This document shows positions 1-9,464 of a DNA stretch of 36,851 nt, piece by piece. The position numbers and the translations under genes are program-made. The notes beneath the pieces are model-generated. The model did not search any database, was not told the DNA's origin, and saw only the letters and a list, made by a program, of their open reading frames with translations. This stretch comes from Chloroflexota bacterium (lineage in GTDB: Bacteria > Chloroflexota > Anaerolineae > Caldilineales > Caldilineaceae), in NCBI GenBank assembly GCA_003577005.1, contig QEUW01000028.1, positions 1-36,851 on the forward strand, given 5' to 3'. Numbering within the stretch: position 1 is the first letter of the stretch; every line of letters begins with the position of its first letter.

Positions 1-1
1 T

Positions 2-1342
<1,341 letters not shown>

Positions 1343-1405
1343 CGCAGGTGCGGTTGGTTTAGTGGCGTACACTGATTGAGCGCCGGTTGGAAAGGCAGAA
1401 TTTCG

Positions 1406-1822
1406 ATGACAACTGCTCTTACAGTTGAATTGCCGGATGCAGTTGTACAACGCCTGGAGGCGACTGAGCGGGCGCATCAACGGACCGTTGATGATGTGGT
1501 GCGAGATATCCTGTTACAGGAACGAGCAGTCGCCCCTCCCCTACCTGTCAAAATTGAAGAGGAGTTGGCTGCCTTTGCCAGCCTATCCGACGATGCCTTG
1601 TGGCTCCTGGCACGCGGCTCGCTTTCTCGTGCGGCACAGGAGGAGTTGGCCGAGCTTAACAATCTCGCAAAGCTACGCCCACTGTCCTCCGCCGAACTGG
1701 AGCGTCAGCAAGCACTGGTCGATACTTACGACCGCATGATGGTGCGCAGAGCGCGCGCAATCCAGCTTTTGATGCAGCGAGGTTACGATCTGACCGACCC
1801 TCGCATCCTGCAAGTTGTATGA
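1406..1822 (+). CDS. small ribbon-helix-helix-like hypothetical protein
   Basis: 138 residues from the ATG at 1406; an in-frame TTG at 1376 is possible but adds a poorly conserved-looking tail. The N-terminus ([18 protein letters not shown] then a helix ending RDILLQE) has the beta-strand/two-helix pattern of RHH/CopG-type DNA-binding antitoxin domains. The rest is strongly helical with many Leu/Ala/Glu and a basic stretch near residue 120 ([19 protein letters not shown]). Such proteins are often partnered with a PIN or HNH toxin/nuclease gene; here only a 29-codon ORF overlaps its stop codon (ATGA at 1819-1822). Function is not known; antitoxin-like role is inference from fold pattern only. 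Confidence 0.7.
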   Translation: MTTALTVELPDAVVQRLEATERAHQRTVDDVVRDILLQERAVAPPLPVKIEEELAAFASLSDDALWLLARGSLSRAAQEELAELNNLAKLRPLSSAELERQQALVDTYDRMMVRRARAIQLLMQRGYDLTDPRILQVV

Positions 1823-1908
1823 GTACCACATACATGATAAATAATCCGTTTGTGGTGCGTTCACGCCAGGTCTGGGTAGAAGCTGGCTGGCATCCACCAC
1901 ACGATTAG
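1819..1908 (+). pseudogene. 29-codon ORF coupled by ATGA to the RHH-like gene; possible remnant of a lost partner
   Basis: The ATG at 1819 overlaps the TGA of the RHH-like gene in the ATGA arrangement typical of translational coupling. The frame reads 29 codons (begins [13 protein letters not shown], ends HPPHD) and stops at 1906-1908, where it runs into the 3' end of the leftward gene ending at 1905. No recognisable domain. It could be the start of a decayed second gene of a two-gene module, or chance. Confidence 0.2.
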
Positions 1909-2909
1909 GAGACTTTTTCATCCATCGCATCCGTGATCTCTCCTTGTTCTGCCAGAATCCGCTCAATCGTCTGTCGGCCTTCGGCAGCGTCGGCAAGAAA
2001 GCCCGGCTTGATCTCCAAGATCAGGTCTCCCTGATAGTCGGGCAGGCGGGCGAAGACCTCGGCATAGGGGATTGTACCCCAGCCGGGCGGCAGGTGCAGA
2101 TCCGCCTCGCCGTAGGCCCAGCGCTCGGACTCGTCATTAAACCCGCGGTCGAGCAACCCAAAGTTGTCGTTAAGATGCAGATGGCGCACCCACGGCGCTG
2201 CTTCGGCCACTGCGTCCAGATAGTCAAACTCCATGTCATGGGCCGCAATGTGCAGATGGGCAACGTCCAGCGTCATGGCGATGTTTGGGTGATCGATGGC
2301 CGCCAACTGCTCGACAATCGGCTTGATGTGGAGGCGAGCATGGTGTTTGGAAAGCGCCGTGCTCGCCAGCCCGGCCTGGGCAATGAGGTTGTGCTCCCAC
2401 AGGTGGGAATCGCCATTCTCCATGCCGATCACCACACCGGCGTCGGCGGCCAGTGGGGCGAGCGTCTTGAAGGCCGCCACTTCACGGCGGGCGCCCTCGG
2501 CCAGTTCCTCGTCTGAGAGCAGGGTTCGCCGGACACCGTAACGCACTTCATCTAGCGCTTGTAGCCCGCTGTGGTAGACCAGTGTCTCGATCTCCGCCAC
2601 CCGGCAGATCTCGATGAGACAGCGCATGATCTGTTGGCAGAGATCGTGCCGCGAATCGTAGGCCAGGTTTAGGCGATTGGGGCCGTGGAGACTGTAGCGC
2701 AGGTCCACATTGCGCAGTACGGCGACAAAGTCGGCCAGCCGGCGCCGGTGCAACTCGCCGTGGAGGATCAGACCAAGCTCGGTGACGCCTACCTCGACCA
2801 TGGTAAAACCCTGGCTGCGCAGCGCATCTAAATTTTGTTCGAGCTGGGCAAACGGGTGCAGACTCCGCCCGGCGCCGGCCGCGATGCCAATATGGTTGAT
2901 CTGGATCAT
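1905..2909 (-). CDS. sugar phosphate isomerase/epimerase family TIM-barrel protein
   Basis: 334 residues, xylose-isomerase-like/AP-endonuclease-2 fold. The protein begins MIQINHIGIAAGAG, and the C-terminal ends of the barrel strands carry metal-ligand-type residues: SLHGPNRLNL, LVYHSG, IGMENGDSHLW (Glu), MTLDVAHLHIAAHD (Asp/His), VRHLHLNDNFG (His/Asp) and LILEIKPG (Glu). This is the family that includes inosose dehydratase, hydroxypyruvate isomerase and tagatose epimerase. Substrate cannot be assigned. It is the downstream member of a leftward pair with the metallo-hydrolase (41-nt gap) and converges on the RHH-like gene. Two further members of the same superfamily occur in the window at 22228 and 35584. 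Confidence 0.85.
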   Translation of the reverse strand: MIQINHIGIAAGAGRSLHPFAQLEQNLDALRSQGFTMVEVGVTELGLILHGELHRRRLADFVAVLRNVDLRYSLHGPNRLNLAYDSRHDLCQQIMRCLIEICRVAEIETLVYHSGLQALDEVRYGVRRTLLSDEELAEGARREVAAFKTLAPLAADAGVVIGMENGDSHLWEHNLIAQAGLASTALSKHHARLHIKPIVEQLAAIDHPNIAMTLDVAHLHIAAHDMEFDYLDAVAEAAPWVRHLHLNDNFGLLDRGFNDESERWAYGEADLHLPPGWGTIPYAEVFARLPDYQGDLILEIKPGFLADAAEGRQTIERILAEQGEITDAMDEKVS

Positions 2910-2950
2910 GGTATTCCCTCTCCGCGTGAGATTTTACGTGGCTTGTTTGT

Positions 2951-3805
2951 TCAAACGTCGATGCTCATACCATCATAAGCGACCGCGTAGCCGTGCTGGG
3001 CGGCGAAATCGCTCAACTCCGGGTGCGGCGGATTGCTGTGGTGGGCAACATGATCGGCGAGAATGCGAGCATCTTCTGCCAGGAGGCGAGCTGAGCGCAT
3101 CCGCTCGATCTGCTCGACAAACTGCTCCCAGTTCATATGCCCGTTGGAACGGCGCGCCAGGCCAAAGGTGTGGTCCATAACCACAAGATTGAAGCGAAAT
3201 TGCCCATCCGCCAGCGCCTGCCAGGTTTGTTCGGGGATTTCCCCGGTGTCCGTGGCGTAAAAGAGCGTGCGCCCGGCCCGCTTGATGACAAAAAGCATGG
3301 CCGTCAAGCCCGGTGCATGGTTGGCCGCAACAGAGGTGACCCGGTACGGACCTACGTCAAAAGCTTGGAACGGTTCGATGCTATGTGCAGTCAGGTTGAG
3401 CTTCTCGCTCACCAGGGGAGAATATAATCCATCGGCGCCAACCCGCGCCCCCAGGTGACGTTCGATCTTCTCGAACGCGCCGTGTGAGGCGTAATAATGA
3501 AGATGGGGCGCACCGTAAACACCACAAGATTCGCTGCGGGAAACCAGATGCGAGGCATCCAGATGGTCTTCATGCTCGTGCGTCTGAAGACAGTAAGTGA
3601 CGTTCGCCAGCGAGACGCCGTGCATCAACGAAGCGGCCATGAGATCCGGCCCCAGGTCGATGAGCAGTTGGTTGTCGATCAAGCTCGCACAGCGTTTGCG
3701 GAGGCTGGGCCCGCCCAGCCGGCGCGCCTGTTCGCAGTTGTCACAGGCACAGAACGCATCGGGGTAACCTTCAGAGGCTGATGTGCCCAAAAATGTAATG
3801 CGCAT
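2951..3805 (-). CDS. MBL-fold metallo-hydrolase, PhnP-like
   Basis: 284 residues. It starts MRITFLGTSASEGYP, followed by CACDNC, the CxCxxC cluster that in PhnP-type enzymes binds a structural zinc. The metallo-beta-lactamase motif THEHEDHL (HxHxDH) is intact near residue 95, with later metal ligands in NHAP, TDTGE and DHVAHH. PhnP hydrolyses cyclic ribose phosphates in phosphonate degradation, but no phn genes are nearby, so the substrate here may be another phosphodiester or a sugar-derived cyclic ester. The start has a good ribosome site (GAGGAG upstream on the minus strand). Probably co-transcribed with the isomerase-like gene downstream. Confidence 0.82.
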   Translation of the reverse strand: MRITFLGTSASEGYPDAFCACDNCEQARRLGGPSLRKRCASLIDNQLLIDLGPDLMAASLMHGVSLANVTYCLQTHEHEDHLDASHLVSRSESCGVYGAPHLHYYASHGAFEKIERHLGARVGADGLYSPLVSEKLNLTAHSIEPFQAFDVGPYRVTSVAANHAPGLTAMLFVIKRAGRTLFYATDTGEIPEQTWQALADGQFRFNLVVMDHTFGLARRSNGHMNWEQFVEQIERMRSARLLAEDARILADHVAHHSNPPHPELSDFAAQHGYAVAYDGMSIDV

Positions 3806-4080
3806 CGAACAAAGTGCTCCTCTCTACGGCGCCTCAACGGCGGCGAATGTGTGGATGAAGATATAGAGAATCGATCAGGCTCAATACAACTCAATACACT
3901 TAGGAGTTGCACAGTCGGGTCTGCCGGTCAGAGGTGCAACGCACTTTGCTAGTACATCACACCGGAGCAACTGCGTACCTCCTAACAATTAAAATACCTA
4001 TCGGCAGATCAAACAATTTTTCTCAGGCGTGAAATCGAGTCTCTATTTCGGCGGGCGTTGCTGAGACGACGCTGCCCGAT
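3806..4080. other. divergent intergenic region, no gene seen
   Basis: The stretch between the leftward metallo-hydrolase and the rightward padR operon. Apart from the GAGGAG ribosome site of the hydrolase just inside its left edge, no ORF, RNA gene or clear repeat was found before the padR promoter at 4081. Confidence 0.6.
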
Positions 4081-4109
4081 TTGACAGCACCCTCGAATCA
4101 ACTTACAAT
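4081..4109 (+). promoter_or_regulatory. sigma70-type promoter of padR-modA-modB
   Basis: Perfect -35 TTGACA at 4081-4086, 17-nt spacer, -10 TACAAT at 4104-4109 (5 of 6 consensus). The predicted start point is near 4116, 28 nt before the ATG of padR. Confidence 0.75.
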
Positions 4110-4110
4110 C

Positions 4111-4120
4111 TGAATATTCA
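4111..4120. promoter_or_regulatory. palindrome at the transcription start, candidate PadR operator
   Basis: TGAATATTCA is a perfect 10-bp palindrome lying 1 nt after the -10 box and covering the predicted start point. A repressor bound here would block initiation. PadR proteins commonly repress their own promoters, so autoregulation is a reasonable inference. Confidence 0.4.
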
Positions 4121-4143
4121 ACATTTGAGCATAATTGAATGCC

Positions 4144-4689
4144 ATGACACGATCCCCTCTCACCATTGAACACGCTCTCTTAGGCTTTCTCCATCAGCAG
4201 CCGCTCCATGGCTATGAGCTTTACCAGCAGCTGACCAACCCGGCCGGGCTCTGGCTGGTCTGGCGGATCAAGCAGAGCCAGCTCTATGCGCTGCTTGCCA
4301 AGCTAGAGGATGAGGGCTACATCAGCGCCGACGTGCAACCGCAAGAGAACCGGCCCCCGCGCAAGGTCCTTCGCCTCACCCCAGCCGGGCTAGATGCCTA
4401 CGAACGCTGGCTGCTCAAGCCCGTGGCGCATCCACGTTCGATGCGCCAGGAATTCCTGGCTAAGTTCTATTTTGCTCGCCAGAGAGATGTCGATACGGCA
4501 CAGCGGCTGATTGAGGTGCAACGTGCTCAGTGCGAAGCGTGGCTGACTGCCCAGCACCGGCAGAACCAGGCAGAGGCGCCTTCGTTTGAGGAGACCGTCA
4601 ATCGATTCCGGCTCAGCCAAATACAGGCCATCCTCACCTGGCTGGATAGCTGCGAAGAGATGCTGGCCAACTGGTCTGCAACCGAATGA
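4144..4689 (+). CDS. PadR family transcriptional regulator
   Basis: 181 residues from the ATG at 4144; a TTG at 4135 with a GAG 5 nt upstream is an alternative start adding three residues. The N-terminal winged helix is clear: ALLGFLHQQPLHGYELYQQL, then SQLYALLAKLEDEGYI and the wing RKVLRLTPAGLDAYERW. The C-terminal half has the helical dimerisation region usual for long PadR proteins (family Vir_act_alpha_C type). It precedes modA by 46 nt and is read from the promoter at 4081. A PadR protein in place of ModE next to molybdate transport genes is unusual; whether it senses molybdate is not known. Confidence 0.88.
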   Translation: MTRSPLTIEHALLGFLHQQPLHGYELYQQLTNPAGLWLVWRIKQSQLYALLAKLEDEGYISADVQPQENRPPRKVLRLTPAGLDAYERWLLKPVAHPRSMRQEFLAKFYFARQRDVDTAQRLIEVQRAQCEAWLTAQHRQNQAEAPSFEETVNRFRLSQIQAILTWLDSCEEMLANWSATE

Positions 4690-4735
4690 GCACAGCTTTG
4701 CGGCTGAAATCATCCACGAGAAAGAGAATTCATCC

Positions 4736-5554
4736 ATGCGACGAATCGGGTTTGCGCTGCTGGGCGTCTGGTTGTTATTGCTCTTGGCGCGTGCGCCGAT
4801 TGCAGCGCCGGCATTTCCATCCGTGACCGGTCGGAGGGAACAGACGACGCTTACGGTCTTTGCTGCGGCTTCGCTAACCGAAGCGTTCAGCGCAATCGGC
4901 CAGGAATTTGCCGCTGCCAATCCCGATGTCAAGGTAGCCTTTAACTTTGCCGGTTCACAGCGGTTGGCGCAACAAATCGCCGAGGGCGCCCCGGCGGATG
5001 TCTTTGCCTCGGCCGACAACCGGCAGATGGAGACCATCATTGCGGCCGGTAGAATCACCAGCGGGACCCAGCGTACCTTTGTTCGCAACCGGCTGGTCGT
5101 CATCACGCCAGATGATAACCCGGCTGCCCTGACGAGTCTGGCAGACCTGGCCACACCCGGTGTCAAGATCGTCTTTGCCGCCCCAGAAGTGCCGGTCGGC
5201 CAGTATTCGGTGGATTTTCTAGAAAAGGCCGACGGCAGCCTGGGGGCAGGGTATAAGGAAGCCGTGCTCGCCAACGTAGCTTCCTATGAGGAGAATGTGC
5301 GGGCAGTGCTAGCGAAGGTTACGCTGGGCGAGGCCGACGCCGGGATCGTCTATACATCGGATATCACGCGCGACGCAGGTGATTGGGTTCTGCGGTTCGA
5401 TATCCCCGACCCGCTGAACACCATTGCCACCTATCCCATTGCTCCGCTAAAGGACAGTACACACGGCGCAGTGGCGCAACGTTTTATCGACTATGTGCTG
5501 GCAGCCGAAGGACAGGCAATCCTGGTACAATATGGCTTCATTGGGATAGAGTGA
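4736..5554 (+). CDS. modA: molybdate ABC transporter substrate-binding protein
   Basis: 272 residues. Periplasmic or membrane-tethered binding protein that captures molybdate or tungstate for ModB/ModC. The N-terminus (MRRIGFALLGVWLLLLL..APIAAPAF) is a Sec signal peptide without a lipobox Cys. The ModA hallmarks follow: LTVFAAASLTEAFSAIG, FNFAGSQRLAQQIAEGAPADVFASAD, and the late GEADAGIVYTSD motif. The start at 4736 is supported by GAGAAAGAG about 10 nt upstream; an earlier in-frame extension would overlap padR. modB follows after 3 nt, so the two are translationally close. Confidence 0.92.
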   Translation: MRRIGFALLGVWLLLLLARAPIAAPAFPSVTGRREQTTLTVFAAASLTEAFSAIGQEFAAANPDVKVAFNFAGSQRLAQQIAEGAPADVFASADNRQMETIIAAGRITSGTQRTFVRNRLVVITPDDNPAALTSLADLATPGVKIVFAAPEVPVGQYSVDFLEKADGSLGAGYKEAVLANVASYEENVRAVLAKVTLGEADAGIVYTSDITRDAGDWVLRFDIPDPLNTIATYPIAPLKDSTHGAVAQRFIDYVLAAEGQAILVQYGFIGIE

Positions 5555-5557
5555 GCG

Positions 5558-6394
5558 ATGGAGCTATCATTACCGGGAGAGGCAGTGCGCCGTAGATATG
5601 CTGGGCGCCGCTGGGCTCGCATGTCGTGGCTGTGGCTGGCGGCTATACCACTCTTGTTCTTTTTGTTGTTTCCCTTGCTGGCTGTGCTGCTGCGGATTCG
5701 CATAGGGGTTTTGGCCGCAACGCTGGCCAATCCCCAGGTTGTGCAGGCGGTTACGCTGAGCCTGACGACAGCGTCGCTCAGTACGCTGCTGGCGCTACTG
5801 TTAGGGACGCCGCTGGCGCTCTTGCTGGCGCGCGGGCGTTTTCGCGGCCGGCGGGTGATCGACACGCTGATCGACCTGCCCATGGTCCTGCCTCCCTCGG
5901 TGGCGGGAATCGCGCTCTTATTGGCCTTTGGCCGCCGCGGTCTGGTAGGCGCCTATTTGAACGACTGGGGGATCAGCCTGGCCTTTACTACGGCGGCAGT
6001 TGTCCTGGCGCAACTTTTTGTGGCGGCCCCCTACTATGTAAAAGCGGCAGTCGGCGGCTTCGCCGGTGTGGAGCGCGACCTGGAGCAGGCTGCGGCCATG
6101 GATGGCGCCGGATCGTGGGCGATCTTCCGCCACATCACCATCCCCCTTGCCTGGCCGGTCCTCTTTGGCGGTGCGGTGATGACCTGGGCGCGCGCCCTGG
6201 GCGAATTTGGCGCCACCATCATCTTTGCCGGCAATTTCCCCGGTCGTACCCAAACTATGCCACTGGCGATCTACATTGGCTTTGAACTCGACCTCAACGT
6301 GGCGCTGACTTTGTCGGTTATTTTGTTGTTTTTCTCGTTCCTGGTTTTATTTATTGTCAAGGGGCTGCTGCGCCAGCGGGTCGGCACGCTCTGA
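5558..6394 (+). CDS. modB: molybdate ABC transporter permease
   Basis: 278 residues, inner-membrane channel subunit with about five to six hydrophobic segments. The characteristic sequence DLPMVLPPSVAGIALLLAFG is present, as is the cytoplasmic EAA loop (AAAMDGAGSWAIFRHITIPL) that contacts the ATPase, and the ModB signature EFGATIIFAGNFPGRTQTMP. It begins 3 nt after modA. No modC ATPase follows: the next gene is msrB after a 217-nt gap. The ATPase must be encoded elsewhere or shared with another transporter. Confidence 0.92.
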   Translation: MELSLPGEAVRRRYAGRRWARMSWLWLAAIPLLFFLLFPLLAVLLRIRIGVLAATLANPQVVQAVTLSLTTASLSTLLALLLGTPLALLLARGRFRGRRVIDTLIDLPMVLPPSVAGIALLLAFGRRGLVGAYLNDWGISLAFTTAAVVLAQLFVAAPYYVKAAVGGFAGVERDLEQAAAMDGAGSWAIFRHITIPLAWPVLFGGAVMTWARALGEFGATIIFAGNFPGRTQTMPLAIYIGFELDLNVALTLSVILLFFSFLVLFIVKGLLRQRVGTL

Positions 6395-6504
6395 TTGGGA
6401 AAAGGCCCATAGCTTACGGAATTGATAATCGTTTCGTAACATGCTTGTTATGATTAGAAGGTAGCCTGGTCGAAACAGGCCAGAACCAAGAGCAGTTGGT
6501 GCAC

Positions 6505-6525
6505 TGTGTTCTCTGTGAGAACACA
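6505..6525. repeat. perfect hairpin built from the TGTGTTCTC word (ACACAGAGA-type family)
   Basis: TGTGTTCTC at 6505-6513 and GAGAACACA at 6517-6525 form a 9-bp perfect stem with a 3-nt loop, followed by ATGATCTCTGTGG. It uses the same words as the elements at 18211, 22024 and 32327. It lies between modB and msrB. Confidence 0.6.
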
Positions 6526-6611
6526 ATGATCTCTGTGGACCGTTCTGATGCTGATTTGAATTGCTACAGCCTGACTGCGTGCAAGAGCATTCACGAATTG
6601 TGGAGGAGTCT

Positions 6612-7076
6612 ATGAACAAGTACAACAAGCCATCCGACGCTGAACTGCGGCAGAAGTTGACCCCACAACAGTATGAGGTGACGCAACACGAGGGCACCGA
6701 ACCGCCGTTCCGCAATGAATATTGGGACAACAAGCAACCCGGCATCTACGTGGATATTGTCACCGGCGAACCGCTCTTTAGTTCGCTAGACAAGTACGAT
6801 TCGGGCACGGGCTGGCCCAGCTTTACCAAACCGCTGGAGCCGGACAACGTTGTTACTCGCACTGACCGCAAGCTGTGGATGACGCGCACCGAGGCGCGTT
6901 CGAAGCACGGCGACTCCCATTTAGGTCATGTTTTTGATGATGGTCCAGCGCCTACGGGCCAGCGCTACTGCATGAATTCAGCAGCGTTGCGTTTCATCCC
7001 AGTGGAAAGGCTGGAAGAAGAAGGCTACGGCGAGTATCTGCCGCTGTTCCAGAGAGAATCTTCGCCAAAGTCGTAG
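6612..7076 (+). CDS. msrB: peptide-methionine (R)-S-oxide reductase
   Basis: 154 residues. Repairs the R-diastereomer of methionine sulfoxide in oxidised proteins. Family motifs are [47 protein letters not shown] and the catalytic [13 protein letters not shown], with the only Cys being the catalytic one. The two CxxC zinc sites of many MsrBs are absent, and the position of the usual recycling Cys (SGCGWPSF in two-Cys forms) is Thr, so this is a one-Cys, non-zinc type. The ATG at 6612 follows a strong GGAGGAG site. It stands alone between modB and the kinase and is followed by a GC-rich hairpin. Confidence 0.95.
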   Translation: MNKYNKPSDAELRQKLTPQQYEVTQHEGTEPPFRNEYWDNKQPGIYVDIVTGEPLFSSLDKYDSGTGWPSFTKPLEPDNVVTRTDRKLWMTRTEARSKHGDSHLGHVFDDGPAPTGQRYCMNSAALRFIPVERLEEEGYGEYLPLFQRESSPKS

Positions 7077-7152
7077 CCCAATTGAGCAATGCTGAACCAA
7101 ATCAATCACGCTTGACGACGTAGCCCCGTTCCAAGGGGCGCATAAACGAGAC

Positions 7153-7190
7153 GTGGGGCGGCGCTGGCGTAGAGGCAGGCGCCGCCCCAC
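7153..7190 (+). terminator. strong GC hairpin downstream of msrB
   Basis: GTGGGGCGGCGC (7153-7164) pairs perfectly with GCGCCGCCCCAC (7179-7190) across a 14-nt loop. No T-run follows, so it is not a classic intrinsic terminator, but it is well placed to end msrB transcription or stabilise its 3' end. Confidence 0.5.
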
Positions 7191-7238
7191 CTGTTATAAG
7201 CATGGATCGACCGGCATGGCTCCCTCCTTTCTGTGCGA

Positions 7239-7244
7239 TATAAT
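7239..7244 (+). promoter_or_regulatory. -10 box upstream of the hybrid kinase
   Basis: Perfect TATAAT at 7239-7244 without a good -35. The expected start point is near 7251, which puts the alternative GTG start at 7233 upstream of the transcript and supports the ATG at 7284 as the kinase start. Confidence 0.5.
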
Positions 7245-7283
7245 GGAAGACATTGCAATTCTACCAAGCCAGAGGTGGTTGTC

Positions 7284-9464
7284 ATGCAGAAGTCCGCTGT
7301 CCAATTTCACAACGATCTACAGATCCAGTTGACGCCGGTCTTGCAGGTAGTAGGCGGGTCAGGCCTCCTGTTGGCGCTGACAAGCGATCTGTGGCTGCCT
7401 GCGACCTGGTCGCAAGTTTCCAATCTGGGGTTGCTGCTGGCTGCCATCGCCCTGTGCGCTTGGCTGCTGCACCATAAGTTTCCCCGATTGAGCCGTTGGT
7501 TGACGGTAATTGCGCTGGCGGCTGTCATTGGGTTGGCCTACCTGTGGACCGGCGCTGCGCTCCTGCTGGCCCTCGCGGTGATCCCGCCGCTGCTGGCCGT
7601 AGCGCTTCTACATCTGCCGGCGGGGATTGGACTAGCCGGCGGAGAAACGCTCCTCCTCTTGCTCTTGAACTTGGATCGGGGCGCCGCGGCGGAGAGCGTC
7701 GTGGTGCTCGTTGCACTCTGGGCAGTCCTGGTCGTGACGGGCGCACTGGTCAATAGAGTACGCCGTGTTGTCACCTGGTCGTGGAACCACTATCAGCGCA
7801 ACAGCCGGCAACTCGAAGAAGCCCGTGACCGCCAGCTCCAACTGAATCAGGCGCTGGCCGATCTGGCCCAGGCCAACGAGCAACTGACCCGGCTCAACCA
7901 ACTGGCCCAGGGGCTGCGGCAGTTGGCCGAAGACGCGCGCGCTGCCAAAGAACAGTTTGTCGCCAATGTGAGCCATGAACTGCGCACACCGCTCAACATG
8001 ATCGTCGGCTTTAGCGAGACGATGTTACAGGCGCCGGAGAGTTACGGCGGCAAAATTCCGCCTGCGCTCCTGGCCGACCTGGCTGTGATTTACCGCAACG
8101 CCGAGCATCTCTCGGCGCTGATCGATGATGTGCTTGACCTAAGCCAGATTGAAGCAGGTGAGATGGCGATCACGCGTGAACCGGTTCATCTTGCGGCGTT
8201 GGTTGAGGGCGCGGTCACGGCGGCGCGCCCGCTCTTCGACTCCAAACAACTCTATCTCGAAACCGAAGTTCCAGCCGATCTGCCGGTCATCGAGTGTGAC
8301 CCCACGCGCATCCGCGAGGTGTTGCTCAACTTGCTGAGCAATGCCGGGCGCTTTACCGAACAAGGGGGGGTGCGGGTGACCGCCCGGTGCGAAGGGGCTA
8401 CACTGGTAGTCGCCGTTGCAGATACTGGCGCCGGTATTCCTGCCGAAGGGCTACGCAAACTCTTTCAGCCTTTCTACCAGATCGACGGCTCCATCCGCCG
8501 CCGGTTTGGCGGCACAGGGCTGGGCTTGAGCATCTGCAAACGGTTTATCGAGCTACACGATGGCAAGATCTGGGTCGAGAGCACACCAGGCAGCGGCACC
8601 ACCTTCTATTTTTCATTGCCACTCGCCGAACCAACACCGTTGGCAGAAGACTTTCTGCGCGGGATGACACCGGGCTGGGAGTACCACCAGCGCACTCGTC
8701 CCTCTGTCGCACCGCTACCTACTTCTCGCCCCCGCTTTGTGGTGTTAGAGCCCGGCAATGGGCTACAACGCCTGTTGGATCGCTATCTGGACCAACTGGA
8801 GATTGCACCCGTTTCCGATATCGCTGCTGCCCATGCGGAACTGGCGCGCGTCCCGGCGCAGGGGTTGTTGGTCAACGGCGCGTCGGTGGGCAGCGTGCTG
8901 GAACAACTCCAGTTGGCGGCAACCTTGCCGGCTGCCACACCTGCCCTCATCTGCTCGATCCCCAGTCTGGATGAGCTAGCTGTCGAAGCGGGCGCTGCTC
9001 ACCATCTGGTCAAGCCCGTGGCGCGGGATAAGCTGCTGGCCGCGCTGGATCAGCTTGGCATCACCGAGGGCACTGTGTTGGTTGTGGACGATGAGCCGGA
9101 TGCGCTTCAACTCTTTGGCCGGATGTTGGCGTCCTACCACCGCGGCTACCGGGTCTTGTTGGCGCGTGACGGGCGCGAAGCGCTGGCAATCTTACAGGAG
9201 GTGCGCCCGGCCGTGATCTTGCTGGACCTCATCATGCCGGGCATGGATGGCTTTCAACTGTTGGCAGAACGCAACCGTGAACCGGCTTTGCAACAGATTC
9301 CTGTGGTTGTCATCTCGGCGCAGGACCCGACGCGCCAGCCCATTGTCAGCAATGCGCTGGCGATCACCCAGGGGGGTGGTCTTTCGGTGCGCCAGTTGCT
9401 CAAGTGTATTGAATTTATCGCTACTCAACTGACACCGCTACCGGTAAAGCCCGATGTGGCCTGA
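7284..9464 (+). CDS. membrane hybrid histidine kinase with two receiver-like domains
   Basis: 726 residues, starting at ATG 7284 (AGAGGTGG upstream). Residues about 15-165 hold several hydrophobic membrane segments, followed by a Gln/Leu-rich coiled coil (about 175-225). HisKA has the phospho-His box FVANVSHELRTPLNM (His near 231). The ATPase has the N box LLNLLSNAGRFT, DTGAGIP and GGTGLGLSICK. Residues about 480-590 look like a degenerate receiver: no phospho-Asp in its third strand, but a conserved LVKPV. The C-terminal receiver (about 598-726) is intact: VLVVDDEPD, phospho-Asp in LLDLIMPGMDG, VVISAQD. The final lysine strand is atypical. Its 3' end overlaps the convergent regulator by 40 nt. 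Confidence 0.9.
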   Translation: MQKSAVQFHNDLQIQLTPVLQVVGGSGLLLALTSDLWLPATWSQVSNLGLLLAAIALCAWLLHHKFPRLSRWLTVIALAAVIGLAYLWTGAALLLALAVIPPLLAVALLHLPAGIGLAGGETLLLLLLNLDRGAAAESVVVLVALWAVLVVTGALVNRVRRVVTWSWNHYQRNSRQLEEARDRQLQLNQALADLAQANEQLTRLNQLAQGLRQLAEDARAAKEQFVANVSHELRTPLNMIVGFSETMLQAPESYGGKIPPALLADLAVIYRNAEHLSALIDDVLDLSQIEAGEMAITREPVHLAALVEGAVTAARPLFDSKQLYLETEVPADLPVIECDPTRIREVLLNLLSNAGRFTEQGGVRVTARCEGATLVVAVADTGAGIPAEGLRKLFQPFYQIDGSIRRRFGGTGLGLSICKRFIELHDGKIWVESTPGSGTTFYFSLPLAEPTPLAEDFLRGMTPGWEYHQRTRPSVAPLPTSRPRFVVLEPGNGLQRLLDRYLDQLEIAPVSDIAAAHAELARVPAQGLLVNGASVGSVLEQLQLAATLPAATPALICSIPSLDELAVEAGAAHHLVKPVARDKLLAALDQLGITEGTVLVVDDEPDALQLFGRMLASYHRGYRVLLARDGREALAILQEVRPAVILLDLIMPGMDGFQLLAERNREPALQQIPVVVISAQDPTRQPIVSNALAITQGGGLSVRQLLKCIEFIATQLTPLPVKPDVA

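Noticed and set aside
4390..5274. Leftward frame opposite padR and modA
   Set aside because: Low-complexity Ala/Ser-rich translation produced by the opposite strand of two certain genes.
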